From the NCBI GenBank assembly GCA_025451875.1, contig JANWJQ010000108.1, forward strand, positions 1 to 48,365: a DNA stretch of 48,365 bases, written 5' to 3'. The DNA is from Rhizomicrobium sp. Lineage in GTDB: Bacteria > Pseudomonadota > Alphaproteobacteria > Micropepsales > Micropepsaceae. The notes under the pieces are model-generated. The model was not told where the DNA came from and did not search any database. It saw only the letters and a program-made list of their open reading frames with translations. This document shows, piece after piece, positions 1 through 7,085 of this stretch. The first letter of the stretch is position 1; every line of letters starts with the position of its first letter. Both the position numbers and the translations under genes were made by a program.

Positions 1-1
1 C

Positions 2-49
2 TTCGTGAAGGGCTACGACCGCATGCCGGTGCGCCTGCACGCGGTCTAG
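2..49 (+). CDS. C-terminal tail of an unidentified protein (5' truncated)
   Basis: Only the last 15 codons and a TAG stop (47-49) lie in the window. The readable tail is FVKGYDRMPVRLHAV, which is too short to assign a family. Its stop overlaps the stop of the convergent minus-strand gene by a few bases, the tail-to-tail packing seen elsewhere in this window. The frame is inferred from that packing and from the protein-like composition. Confidence 0.45.
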   Translation, partial: FVKGYDRMPVRLHAV

Positions 50-582
50 CGGCGGGCGTGCACCGCGCCGGAGGATCCGCCTTCGACCATCTCGTCATCC
101 GCCGGCGGCCTGACCGCGGCTTCGCGCGTGGTGCATTGGTCGAACGGCGTCGCGCCGTCGAAGCTCAGCGCCGCCATCAGGGATGACAGGGATTCGCCGC
201 GATGTTCGGCGGCGGTCTGGAACATGTCCTGCGCGTTGTCGCAGAATCCGTCCTGGTTCTGGTAGTCCATCGAGAAATCGTTCGCCATCCGCGTCTTGAA
301 GGACTGGTAGTCGTCCGAGCCTTTGGTCGCGCTCACCCGTTTGAACAGCGATTGCGCCGCTTCATCCGAGGCGATCAGGTCCGGCCGGTAGTTGATCACG
401 AAGGCGTTGTACGAACCTTCGAGATGGCAGCTATAGGCCGCGACCATCAGCTGCTGCTGCAGGATTTCCGCTTTCACGCCCGCCGTTTCCTCGGCGCGGC
501 TGCACACGCCGCCCGCGAATGCCTGCGTCGTCATCGCGACGGTGGCGAGTGCGGCCGAGATGATCTTCGTGGTCTTGCGCAT
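46..582 (-). CDS. Secreted protein of unknown function
   Basis: The 178-residue product starts with a Sec signal peptide: MRKTT, a hydrophobic stretch, then a likely AFA|GG cleavage near residue 23. The mature part has four cysteines (near C27, C52, C114 and C150), which would suit disulfides in the periplasm. The start is supported by AAGGAG about 7 nt upstream of the ATG at 582. I do not recognise the family. It lies 42 bp downstream of another secreted-protein gene on the same strand, so the two are probably co-transcribed. Confidence 0.75.
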   Translation of the reverse strand: MRKTTKIISAALATVAMTTQAFAGGVCSRAEETAGVKAEILQQQLMVAAYSCHLEGSYNAFVINYRPDLIASDEAAQSLFKRVSATKGSDDYQSFKTRMANDFSMDYQNQDGFCDNAQDMFQTAAEHRGESLSSLMAALSFDGATPFDQCTTREAAVRPPADDEMVEGGSSGAVHARR

Positions 583-624
583 ACCCTTCTCCTTTTTCTG
601 GCGCGCCCCGCGCCGTTGCTGTCT

Positions 625-1764
625 TCAAGAATTCTGCGAACGCACGCAGCGGCCGGCCGGCGGCGCGCTGCGGTCCAGATGCGGCGTCACCGTTCCGGCG
701 TCGCCCGAACAGGCGACCCAGCGGAATTGATGGTTGTCGTCGATGACGGCGCCGCTGGAGATCAGTGCGAAGAAGCCGTTGCGCGCCACGCCGCCAATCG
801 CCGTGCCCGAACCGCAGGCCGTCGCGTTGTCCTTGCCGTTCTGCAGGCAGTAGGCGAACTGCACGCTGTTGTCGCACGCATTGCGGAAGCCCCAGTTCTG
901 CCCGTCGGAATCGATGCTGAGGCAGTTCGATGCGCCATGATTGGATGGTGCATTCTCATGCACCGCGGCCGGGATCATATGCGCGCCCGTATCCGCGGCC
1001 GCCGTTGCCACCGGCGCGCCGGCCAGCGCGCCTTGCGCGATTTCCGGCGGCACCGGATCGATCGTGTGAACCATGGAGGCGCGCACCAGAATGGCCTTCG
1101 GCGCGGCCAGCATCTTCGGCGCATGCGCGGCCGCAAGCTTCACGGGCTTTTCCGGCTTCTGCGCCTTCGGTTCGACCGAAGCCGTCGCCGCCGGAGCATC
1201 CGGGCAGCTTGTCGCGCTCGCCGTCGTCTTCTGATCCGACACAAGGCCCAGCTTGCTGGCATAGGCGGCGAGGGCTTCCTTGCGCTCGCTTTCCGCGAAC
1301 ACATGGCCGTCCGGATACCATTTCATGCACATCAGCCGCGCGTCCGGCGCGGTGATCGCGATGGTGAGACCGCCGCCGCTATTGGCGGAAAGGATTTCGG
1401 AATGGCCGTCGGCATATTCGGCTTCGATGCCGCGCGGCGACTGGCGGAACACGCCGACCGGCGCTGTCTTGTCGGCGGTGTCGAACACATTGCCAAGGTT
1501 GTCGGTCGTATAGACGAACACCTTGTCGGCGGTGCTGCCGCTCGGCGTCGCCACTTCCAGCGCCAGCCCGTCTTCGCCCAGCGAAAGCTGTGCTGTCGAA
1601 CCTTCCACCGAGGTGAACTTGGTGCCGGTGACGGCATCGTACCAATGCGGCGTGCCGGTTTCCGCTTTCGCAGCTGCCGGCGGCGCGGCGTCGTCGGCAC
1701 ATGCCAATTGCGCCGAGCAAAACAGCATCAGCGCGGACAGACTCATTGCGTATGGGATTTTCAT
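625..1764 (-). CDS. Secreted protein of unknown function
   Basis: I place the start at the ATG at 1764 (MKIPYAMSLS), preceded by an AAGGGGG ribosome site. This gives 379 residues with a signal peptide ending near LACA|DD. The frame is open to a TTG at 1809, but the signal peptide argues for the internal ATG. The N-terminal 150 residues look like a beta-rich domain (HWYDAVTGTKF and following). A Pro/Ala/Lys-rich linker follows at about 190-270. A C-terminal Cys-containing segment carries SNCLSIDSDG, NACDNSVQFAYCLQNG and WVACSGDAG. The C-terminal cysteines suggest a disulfide-stabilised periplasmic or surface domain. No family is recognised. Confidence 0.75.
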   Translation of the reverse strand: MKIPYAMSLSALMLFCSAQLACADDAAPPAAAKAETGTPHWYDAVTGTKFTSVEGSTAQLSLGEDGLALEVATPSGSTADKVFVYTTDNLGNVFDTADKTAPVGVFRQSPRGIEAEYADGHSEILSANSGGGLTIAITAPDARLMCMKWYPDGHVFAESERKEALAAYASKLGLVSDQKTTASATSCPDAPAATASVEPKAQKPEKPVKLAAAHAPKMLAAPKAILVRASMVHTIDPVPPEIAQGALAGAPVATAAADTGAHMIPAAVHENAPSNHGASNCLSIDSDGQNWGFRNACDNSVQFAYCLQNGKDNATACGSGTAIGGVARNGFFALISSGAVIDDNHQFRWVACSGDAGTVTPHLDRSAPPAGRCVRSQNS

Positions 1765-1805
1765 GGCCCAGCCCCCTTCACGTTCGAAAAATGCCCCCGC
1801 GTTTT

Positions 1806-2075
1806 TCAAGATCGCACCTGTGCGCCCTGCGGCCGTTGCGACATCAGGAGAAGGATGCTGAAGATCTCCTGCTTCGAAAGCGGCGCCTGCGCGGGCGGCC
1901 GAAAAGCAGCGCGCCCCGCGATCTTCGCGATAACCATATTGATTGCTTCGCTGGAAGGATTTGCAATACGCGTTTCCGTCCGCACGTCGATGTTCTGCGC
2001 AACTGCCGATTGGTGCGGCATCCCTTGCGTCGAACTTGCGGCGATCATCGCCGCTGCAACGAACCCCCGATACAC
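1806..2075 (-). CDS. Small secreted protein of unknown function
   Basis: Starting from the GTG at 2075, 9 nt after GGAAGG, the product has 89 residues. The N-terminus MYRGFVAAAMIAASSTQGMP looks like a signal peptide. The frame can also open at a TTG at 2084, which sits directly on the ribosome site and is therefore less likely. The remainder (NIDVRTETRIANPSSEAINM and following) has no recognisable domain. It is the first gene of a three-gene minus-strand run of secreted proteins (down to 46), with 41-42 bp between them. Confidence 0.5.
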   Translation of the reverse strand: MYRGFVAAAMIAASSTQGMPHQSAVAQNIDVRTETRIANPSSEAINMVIAKIAGRAAFRPPAQAPLSKQEIFSILLLMSQRPQGAQVRS

Positions 2076-2183
2076 GTTTCGCAACCTTCCAAGCCCGATG
2101 CGATCATGCGCCGAAGCTTTGGAGAGTCATCTGAAGTTGGATGAACTGTTAAAGCGGTCGTTACACCGATTGTGAAAACGTTT

Positions 2184-2199
2184 GTTCATCTAGATGAAC
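2184..2199. promoter_or_regulatory. Perfect 16-bp palindrome, candidate operator
   Basis: GTTCATCTAGATGAAC is a perfect inverted repeat with no spacer. A further GATGAAC half-site lies at 2140-2146. The sites fall in the 166-bp gap upstream of the minus-strand secreted-protein gene starting at 2075 and beyond the 3' end of the response regulator gene. The position fits an operator for the secreted-protein run. The regulator is unknown. Confidence 0.4.
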
Positions 2200-2241
2200 G
2201 ATGGTGTGACCGGGTGCGCTACCGTACAGACGAGAAGCCTG

Positions 2242-2712
2242 CTAGGCGCGCGGCGCTTTCAATTGTTCCACCGCCTGGCGCGCCGCGGCGACGAGAGCGG
2301 CGCGGCCATAGGGCTTCTGCAGCCAGCCGAGGGGGGAGGCCGCCGCTGCGCGCGTCTTGGATTGCACATCACCATGGGCAGTGGCGAAGAGGCAGCGGAT
2401 TGCGGTCTTTGCGAAGATCTCCAGCGCGGCCTCGATGCCGTCGCGCTCGCCGATCAGGCGGATGTCCATGATAATGAAGTCGGGCTCTTCGGTCAGCGCC
2501 ATAGCCACCGCCCGGTCGGCGGAATTGGCGATGCCGACGATGTTGAAGCCGGCTTCGTCCAGATCGTTCTCGACCATCATGGCGACGAGATATTCGTCCT
2601 CGACCACGAGGATGCGCGGCTGTGCGGCCAAGGCTGTACTTTCCGGCGCGTCAGAGGAGAGGGGGTCCAGATTACCTGCCGGGTCGGCGGCCACGATCAA
2701 AACATGCTCCAT
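2242..2712 (-). CDS. Single-domain response regulator
   Basis: The 156-residue protein carries one receiver domain from about residue 32 to the end, with no output domain. The acidic pocket is VVEDE (E38/D39), the phospho-acceptor is D83 in IIMDIRL, the switch Thr is T111 and the conserved Lys is K133 in LQKPYG. The roughly 30 residues before the receiver have no recognisable fold. The gene starts 5 nt after the stop of the HWE-type kinase, so it is almost certainly that kinase's partner. In alphaproteobacteria such stand-alone receivers act as phosphate sinks or modulators of stress pathways. That role is inferred here. Confidence 0.88.
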   Translation of the reverse strand: MEHVLIVAADPAGNLDPLSSDAPESTALAAQPRILVVEDEYLVAMMVENDLDEAGFNIVGIANSADRAVAMALTEEPDFIIMDIRLIGERDGIEAALEIFAKTAIRCLFATAHGDVQSKTRAAAASPLGWLQKPYGRAALVAAARQAVEQLKAPRA

Positions 2713-2717
2713 TCACG

Positions 2718-4145
2718 CTATTGCCGGATGAGCGGGACGGGAAATTCCACGATGCACCGAGCGCCGCTTTCGCGCCCGACGCGGAACGATCCGCAGAGTT
2801 GCGATGCAAGGCCGGACACCAGCCCCAGGCCGGACCCGCGGCGGATGGCCTTGCCCGCGCCGAACCCCGGTCCGTCGTCGGTCACGCAGAGCCGCCAATT
2901 GCCGCCCTCCTGGAAAAGCGCGACTCCGATTTGCACGGGAGCCACGCCCATCCGGGCGTGCTTCACGGAGTTGGCGATCAGTTCGTTGAGTATCAAGGCG
3001 ATCGGCATCGCCGCATCGTTGGGAAGCGTGCCATGCGCCGCCTCGCGCGTGATAACCGCTTCGTTCGCATAGAGATCTTGCGCGCTGCGGCAGAGCGCAT
3101 CCATGAACTCTTCGATTCCGAAGGAAACGGGAGTGGCCGCATCGTAAAGCGCCTGCTGCGCCGCCGCCATCGCGCCGACGCGCTGCGTTGCCTGACTCAG
3201 AGCGCGTTGCGCCTCCGCATCCGCCGTTTCGCGTTGCGCGCTGCGAAGCAGTGCATGCAGCATCTGCATGTTGTTCTTCACGCGATGATTGAGTTCGGAG
3301 AGCAGCATCTTCTGCTTGGACTCGGCTTCTTTCTGCTCGCTGATGTCCACCAGCATGTTCACCGCGCCCGCCAGCTTTCCGGCGCGGTCATGAACCGGCG
3401 TGGGAAAGGGCAGCATCGGGATTCGCGTGCCATCGGGGCGCTCAACGATGGCTTCGACGCCGCGCACGGGGCGTTCTTCGCGCAACGCCGTCGCCATCGG
3501 GCAGTTTTCATGCGCGAGCGGCTGCCCATCCGGGGTGTGCAGCTTCCATGTCACACACCACTCATCCTTGCCGATTTCCGGCTTGCGGCCGGCGAGTTCG
3601 GCGGCGGCGCGATTGTAAAAGGTAAGGAGTCCCTTCGCGTCGGTCGTGTAGATCGCGATCGGCAATGCGTCGAAGATCTGGCGGATGATCGCGCCGCCTT
3701 CGCTGATCTGTTCGCGCGCCTTGTGAAGCTCGGTGATGTCGTGAAAGCAGTTGATCGCGCCGACGAGCTTGCCGTCGGCATCCTTGATCGGATCGATATG
3801 CACCATCGCGAAAACGCGGTTGCCATCCGGACGTTCGACGACGGCTTCGCGGCCATGCACCGGCTCGCCCGTGCGCAGGACATAGGCCATTGGCGTTTCC
3901 TCGCGCCGCACGATGGTGCCTTGCAGGTCGTAGAGCTTGAACGAGCCGCAGAAGAGTTCGGCATCGTCACCGATGGCGGGCTCGCGGCCCCACAGCTGCG
4001 CGGCGCGCTGGTTGAACCAGCGCACACGACCATCCGCATCGCAGGCATAGACGGCGATGGGGAGAAATTCGACGAACTCCGAAGGCGCGTTCAATGCCGC
4101 CTGCGGGTCTTTGAAGGCCCAGGCGGGGATGTGTTGTTCGCTCAT
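2718..4145 (-). CDS. PAS-PAS sensor histidine kinase, HWE/HisKA_2 type
   Basis: The start is the ATG at 4145 (MSEQ), giving 475 residues. The frame also opens at a TTG at 4181, which is less likely. There are two PAS domains, at about 22-140 and 150-272, and each ends in a PAS-C-like ITEL or ISEQ motif. The dimerisation helix contains the phospho-acceptor H287 in NHRVKNNM, the HisKA_2/HWE signature. A GHKL ATPase domain follows, with NELIANSVKHA as N-box and TDDGPGFG as G-box. There is no transmembrane segment, so it is a cytosolic sensor. It heads a two-gene operon with the receiver protein and is divergent from ligD. Confidence 0.92.
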   Translation of the reverse strand: MSEQHIPAWAFKDPQAALNAPSEFVEFLPIAVYACDADGRVRWFNQRAAQLWGREPAIGDDAELFCGSFKLYDLQGTIVRREETPMAYVLRTGEPVHGREAVVERPDGNRVFAMVHIDPIKDADGKLVGAINCFHDITELHKAREQISEGGAIIRQIFDALPIAIYTTDAKGLLTFYNRAAAELAGRKPEIGKDEWCVTWKLHTPDGQPLAHENCPMATALREERPVRGVEAIVERPDGTRIPMLPFPTPVHDRAGKLAGAVNMLVDISEQKEAESKQKMLLSELNHRVKNNMQMLHALLRSAQRETADAEAQRALSQATQRVGAMAAAQQALYDAATPVSFGIEEFMDALCRSAQDLYANEAVITREAAHGTLPNDAAMPIALILNELIANSVKHARMGVAPVQIGVALFQEGGNWRLCVTDDGPGFGAGKAIRRGSGLGLVSGLASQLCGSFRVGRESGARCIVEFPVPLIRQ

Positions 4146-4345
4146 GAACGGACCTTTTTGTGGAGGTCCGGCGAGGTCCAAAAGATTAATGAATTCAAAA
4201 GCTTTACCCGGCGCACGCGGTGTCCCCTGCTCAAGGGGCGAACGCCCAAGCGGCCTTGCGGTTCCGAAACGCCCACAATCTTACACAAGGCGTGTGATCA
4301 CGATTGTCCGAAACGGACAAAAAGCCCGGAAAGCGGCGGTCTTGC

Positions 4346-4371
4346 GGAACCTCGCCGGAAGGGGCTTCGTT
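4346..4371 (+). promoter_or_regulatory. EcfG-like (general stress sigma) promoter before ligD
   Basis: GGAAC (4346-4350), a 17-nt spacer and CGTT (4368-4371) match the known alphaproteobacterial EcfG/RpoE2 consensus GGAAC-N16/17-CGTT. Transcription would start about 7 nt later, almost on the ATG at 4380. The mRNA would then be leaderless or nearly so, or the match is coincidental. In Sinorhizobium some end-joining genes belong to the RpoE2 regulon, which makes the match biologically reasonable. Confidence 0.45.
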
Positions 4372-4379
4372 GCTCCGCC

Positions 4380-5108
4380 ATGACCAAGCTCTCCACCTAT
4401 TACGCCAAGCGCGACTTCGGAAAGACGAAGGAACCGCGCGGCAGCGTGGCCAAGGGTGACAAGCACCGCTTCGTCATCCAGCGCCATGCCGCAACCCGGC
4501 TGCATTACGATCTGCGGCTGGAGCTTGAGGGCGTCTACAAAAGCTGGGCGGTGACCAAGACGCCATCGCTCGATCCGGCGGTGAAGCGTCTGGCCGTGGA
4601 GGTGGAAGACCATCCCATCGAATACGGCACTTTCGAAGGCACGATCCCCGAAGACCAATATGGCGGCGGCACCGTGCAGCTATGGGATCGCGGCACCTGG
4701 CGCTCGCAAAGCGACACGCCCGTGCGCGACCTTGCCGGTGGCCATCTGAAATTCGTGATGGAGGGCGAACGGATGAAAGGCAAATGGGCGCTCATCCGCA
4801 TGCGCGACGACAAGCACCGCCCCGGTGCGAAGGTTCGCCACAACTGGCTGCTCATCAAGGAGATCGACGACGAAGCCGCGCGCGGATCGAAGGGCGATGC
4901 GCTCGCGAAGGAGACGACGTCGGTGAAGACGGGCCGCACGCTGGACCAGATCGCGGCGAAATCCACCAAGGTGTGGAACAGCAAGCGCTCGGTGAAAGAG
5001 AATGTCGCGGCGCTGAAGAAAACGGCGAAGAAGAAAGCGCCCACAAAGAAACCCGCCGGAAAAAAAAAGACAACCAAGAAGAAGCCCGTAAAGCGCAAGC
5101 GCGCATGA
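4380..5108 (+). CDS. ligD: LigD 3'-phosphoesterase domain as a separate ORF
   Basis: The 242-residue product is the phosphoesterase (PE) module that normally forms the N-terminus of LigD. It trims 3' ends at double-strand breaks. Catalytic residues H36, H42 and D44 sit in RHAATRLHYDLRLE, followed by EYGTFEGTIPEDQYGGGTV. The last 40 residues are a Lys-rich linker (AKKKAPTKKPAGKKK). The stop TGA (5106-5108) overlaps the ATG of the ligase-polymerase ORF (ATGA). The linker contains A9 and a phased A AAA AAG heptamer, described separately. Most alphaproteobacterial LigD proteins are one PE-ligase-polymerase chain, so the split is unusual. The ATG is 15 nt after GGAAGGGG, a long spacing. Confidence 0.9.
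   Translation: MTKLSTYYAKRDFGKTKEPRGSVAKGDKHRFVIQRHAATRLHYDLRLELEGVYKSWAVTKTPSLDPAVKRLAVEVEDHPIEYGTFEGTIPEDQYGGGTVQLWDRGTWRSQSDTPVRDLAGGHLKFVMEGERMKGKWALIRMRDDKHRPGAKVRHNWLLIKEIDDEAARGSKGDALAKETTSVKTGRTLDQIAAKSTKVWNSKRSVKENVAALKKTAKKKAPTKKPAGKKKTTKKKPVKRKRA
5060..5069 (+). other. A9 run with in-phase A AAA AAG slippery heptamer (candidate -1 recoding site)
   Basis: Nine adenines (5060-5068) followed by G are read in the phosphoesterase frame as GGA AAA AAA AAG ACA. The last seven bases form A AAA AAG in the exact register of the Escherichia coli dnaX slippery site. A -1 slip enters the frame GAC AAC CAA GAA, which runs without a stop into the ligase-polymerase ORF. Homopolymers of nine A are also long enough for RNA polymerase slippage, as known for Thermus dnaX. 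Recoding here is inferred. Confidence 0.5.
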
Positions 5109-5141
5109 AGATGCCCGGCTTCATCGCGCCGCAGCTTGCGC
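5093..5141 (+). other. Stem-loop over the ligD ORF junction
   Basis: GCGCAA (5093-5098) pairs with TTGCGC (5136-5141). GCGCG (5099-5103) pairs with CGCGC (5125-5129). ATGAAG (5105-5110) pairs with CTTCAT (5119-5124), leaving an 8-nt loop. That makes 17 base pairs with small bulges. The stem encloses both the phosphoesterase stop and the ligase-polymerase ATG. It begins 23 nt after the slippery heptamer, further than the usual 5-9 nt for a frameshift stimulator. It could instead gate internal initiation. Confidence 0.4.
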
Positions 5142-6976
5142 GATTGCTGGCGCACCCGCCTTCGGGTGCAAGGTGGGTGCATGAGGTCAAGTTCGACGGC
5201 TACCGCATGCAGGCGCGGGTGGAGAAAGGGAAAGCCAGGCTCCTCACGCGCAAGGGGCTGGACTGGACGGGGCGCTTCCCCGAGATCGCAGCGGATTGCA
5301 CAAAACTTCCCGATTGCATCATCGACGGCGAGATCTGCGCGCTGAACGCGGAAGGCGCCAGCGATTTTGGATTGTTGCAGACCGCGCTCTCCGATCACAG
5401 GACCGGCGCGCTGATCTATTACGTGTTCGACTGCCTGTTCGCGGATGGCACCGACCTGCGCAAGGAAGGTCTGGAAGCACGCAAACAGGTTCTGGAAGAA
5501 CTGCTCAAGCATATCGGAAAATCCAAACGCATAACCTTCGTGCCGCATTTCACATCGTCCGGCGATGCGATGCTGGCCGCGGCCTGCCGCATGGATCTGG
5601 AAGGCGTGATTTCCAAGAATCTGAACGCGCCTTATCAATCGGGCCGCGGCGACAGCTGGACGAAATCCAAATGCCGTGGCGGGCAGGAAGTGGTGATCGG
5701 CGCCTGGCGCGGCACGCCGGGAAAATTCCGCTCACTGATGGTCGGCACCTATCAGAACGGCAAGCTCGTCTATATGGGCCGCGTCGGCACGGGCTATAAT
5801 GCCAAGGTTGCGGCCGATCTGTTGAAGCGGTTGAAGCCGCTCGCGCGCAAGACGTCGCCCTTCTCGAATTCGCCGCCGCGATTGCCGGATGTGAACTGGG
5901 TCGAACCCAAACTGGTGGGCGAAATCGAGTTTGAAAATGTGACGTCGGACGGCTTGTTCCGGCAAGCCGCGTTCAAGGGATTGCGTCTCGACAAACCGGC
6001 GCAGAGCGTGGTGCGCGAAGTGCCGGCGGATGCACCGAAGGAGGAAAAGATGGCGGCGAAACCGAAAGCAAAAGCCAACGCGTCAAAAGGCGACGACACC
6101 GTTCTCGGCATCAAGATCAGCCATCCCGACAAGGAGCTGTGGCCGAAATCCAAGCTCGGCCCCGCTGTCACCAAGCTCGATCTGGCGAAATACATGGCCG
6201 CCGCCGCGGACAGGATGCTGCCGCATGTGGCGGACCGCCCGTCCTCCGTGGTGCGCACGCCGGACGGCATCAAGGGCGAACAATTCTTCCAGCGCCATGA
6301 GCTGAAAGGCACCGCCGCGCCGATGCTGGCCATCAGGGTGAAAGGCGAGGAGAAACCTTATCTCGGCGTCGATAGCGCCGAAGCGCTGGTCGCGCTGGCG
6401 CAACAAGGCGTGACGGAAATCCATCCCTGGGGCTCAAAGCCCGGCGATCCGGAAACGCCCGAGCGCGTGATCTTCGATCTCGATCCCGCGCCCGATGTGA
6501 AATTTGCCGCGGTGGTGGAAGGCGCCAAGGAATTGAAGAAGCGGCTGGAGAAACTTGGCTTCAAACCTTTCGTGAAAACCACCGGCGGCAAGGGGCTGCA
6601 CGTCGTCATCGCGATCAAGGGTGCGGACTGGCCGCAAGCGAAAGCGTTTGCGAAGGCCGTCGCGGTGCAACTCGAGGCCGACGATCCGGCGCGCTACACC
6701 ACGACCATCGCCAAGAAAGCGCGGGGCGGAAAAATCTTCGTCGATTATCTGCGCAACGACAGGACCTCCACCGGCGTGGCGCCATGGAGCCCGCGCGCAC
6801 GCGACGGCGCCACCATCGCCGTGCCGCTGGAATGGAAGGAACTGACGGCGAAGCTGAACCCGCAGGCTTTCACCATCTCCACATCGGCGAAGCTTCTGAA
6901 GAAACCGGATGCGTGGAAAGGATTGGCCGCGTCGGCCAAGCCCATCGCAGCGGCGATGAAGAAACTATCGGGTTAA
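5105..6976 (+). CDS. ligD: LigD ligase-polymerase (ATP-dependent DNA ligase plus NHEJ primase-polymerase)
   Basis: With the ATG at 5105 the product has 623 residues and two LigD domains in the usual order. The ligase (about 1-300) has adenylation Lys K29 in VKFDGYR, DGEI at 74-77, EGVISK at 166-171 and WTKSKC at 185-190. The polymerase (about 335-620) has the metal-binding DLD at 458-460, GGKGLHV at 494-500 and the third Asp near 547. It fills and seals broken DNA ends together with Ku. The frame stays open upstream to 4682, inside the phosphoesterase gene, so a fused product is possible through a -1 shift. No good ribosome site precedes the ATG. Synthesis therefore probably depends on coupling or recoding. 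Confidence 0.93.
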   Translation: MKMPGFIAPQLARLLAHPPSGARWVHEVKFDGYRMQARVEKGKARLLTRKGLDWTGRFPEIAADCTKLPDCIIDGEICALNAEGASDFGLLQTALSDHRTGALIYYVFDCLFADGTDLRKEGLEARKQVLEELLKHIGKSKRITFVPHFTSSGDAMLAAACRMDLEGVISKNLNAPYQSGRGDSWTKSKCRGGQEVVIGAWRGTPGKFRSLMVGTYQNGKLVYMGRVGTGYNAKVAADLLKRLKPLARKTSPFSNSPPRLPDVNWVEPKLVGEIEFENVTSDGLFRQAAFKGLRLDKPAQSVVREVPADAPKEEKMAAKPKAKANASKGDDTVLGIKISHPDKELWPKSKLGPAVTKLDLAKYMAAAADRMLPHVADRPSSVVRTPDGIKGEQFFQRHELKGTAAPMLAIRVKGEEKPYLGVDSAEALVALAQQGVTEIHPWGSKPGDPETPERVIFDLDPAPDVKFAAVVEGAKELKKRLEKLGFKPFVKTTGGKGLHVVIAIKGADWPQAKAFAKAVAVQLEADDPARYTTTIAKKARGGKIFVDYLRNDRTSTGVAPWSPRARDGATIAVPLEWKELTAKLNPQAFTISTSAKLLKKPDAWKGLAASAKPIAAAMKKLSG

Positions 6977-6988
6977 ACCACGACCGTC

Positions 6989-7068
6989 ATGGCCGCCCTT
7001 GTGGCGGCCATCCATGTTCCAGAAGCCGATGGTCCGAGTTAATGGATGGCCGGGACGAGCCCGGCCAT
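6989..7068. repeat. Pair of REP-like palindromes between convergent ligD and ku
   Basis: Two hairpins lie in the 109-bp convergent gap. ATGGCCGCC (6989-6997) pairs with GGCGGCCAT (7003-7011) over a 5-nt loop. ATGGCCGGG (7046-7054) pairs with CCCGGCCAT (7060-7068), also over 5 nt. The motif GGCCGGGACGAGCCCGGCC resembles dispersed palindromes common in alphaproteobacterial intergenic DNA. A related copy lies at 16372-16404. Either hairpin could end transcription in both directions, although no T-run follows. Confidence 0.6.
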
Positions 7069-7085
7069 GATGAATTGGAATTGGG

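Noticed and set aside
4682-5104. The ligase-polymerase ORF starting at the upstream ATG at 4682 as an independent long protein
   Set aside because: The translation from 4682 to about 5068 is an out-of-frame shadow of the phosphoesterase gene. Only the part after the slippery site is meaningful in that frame.
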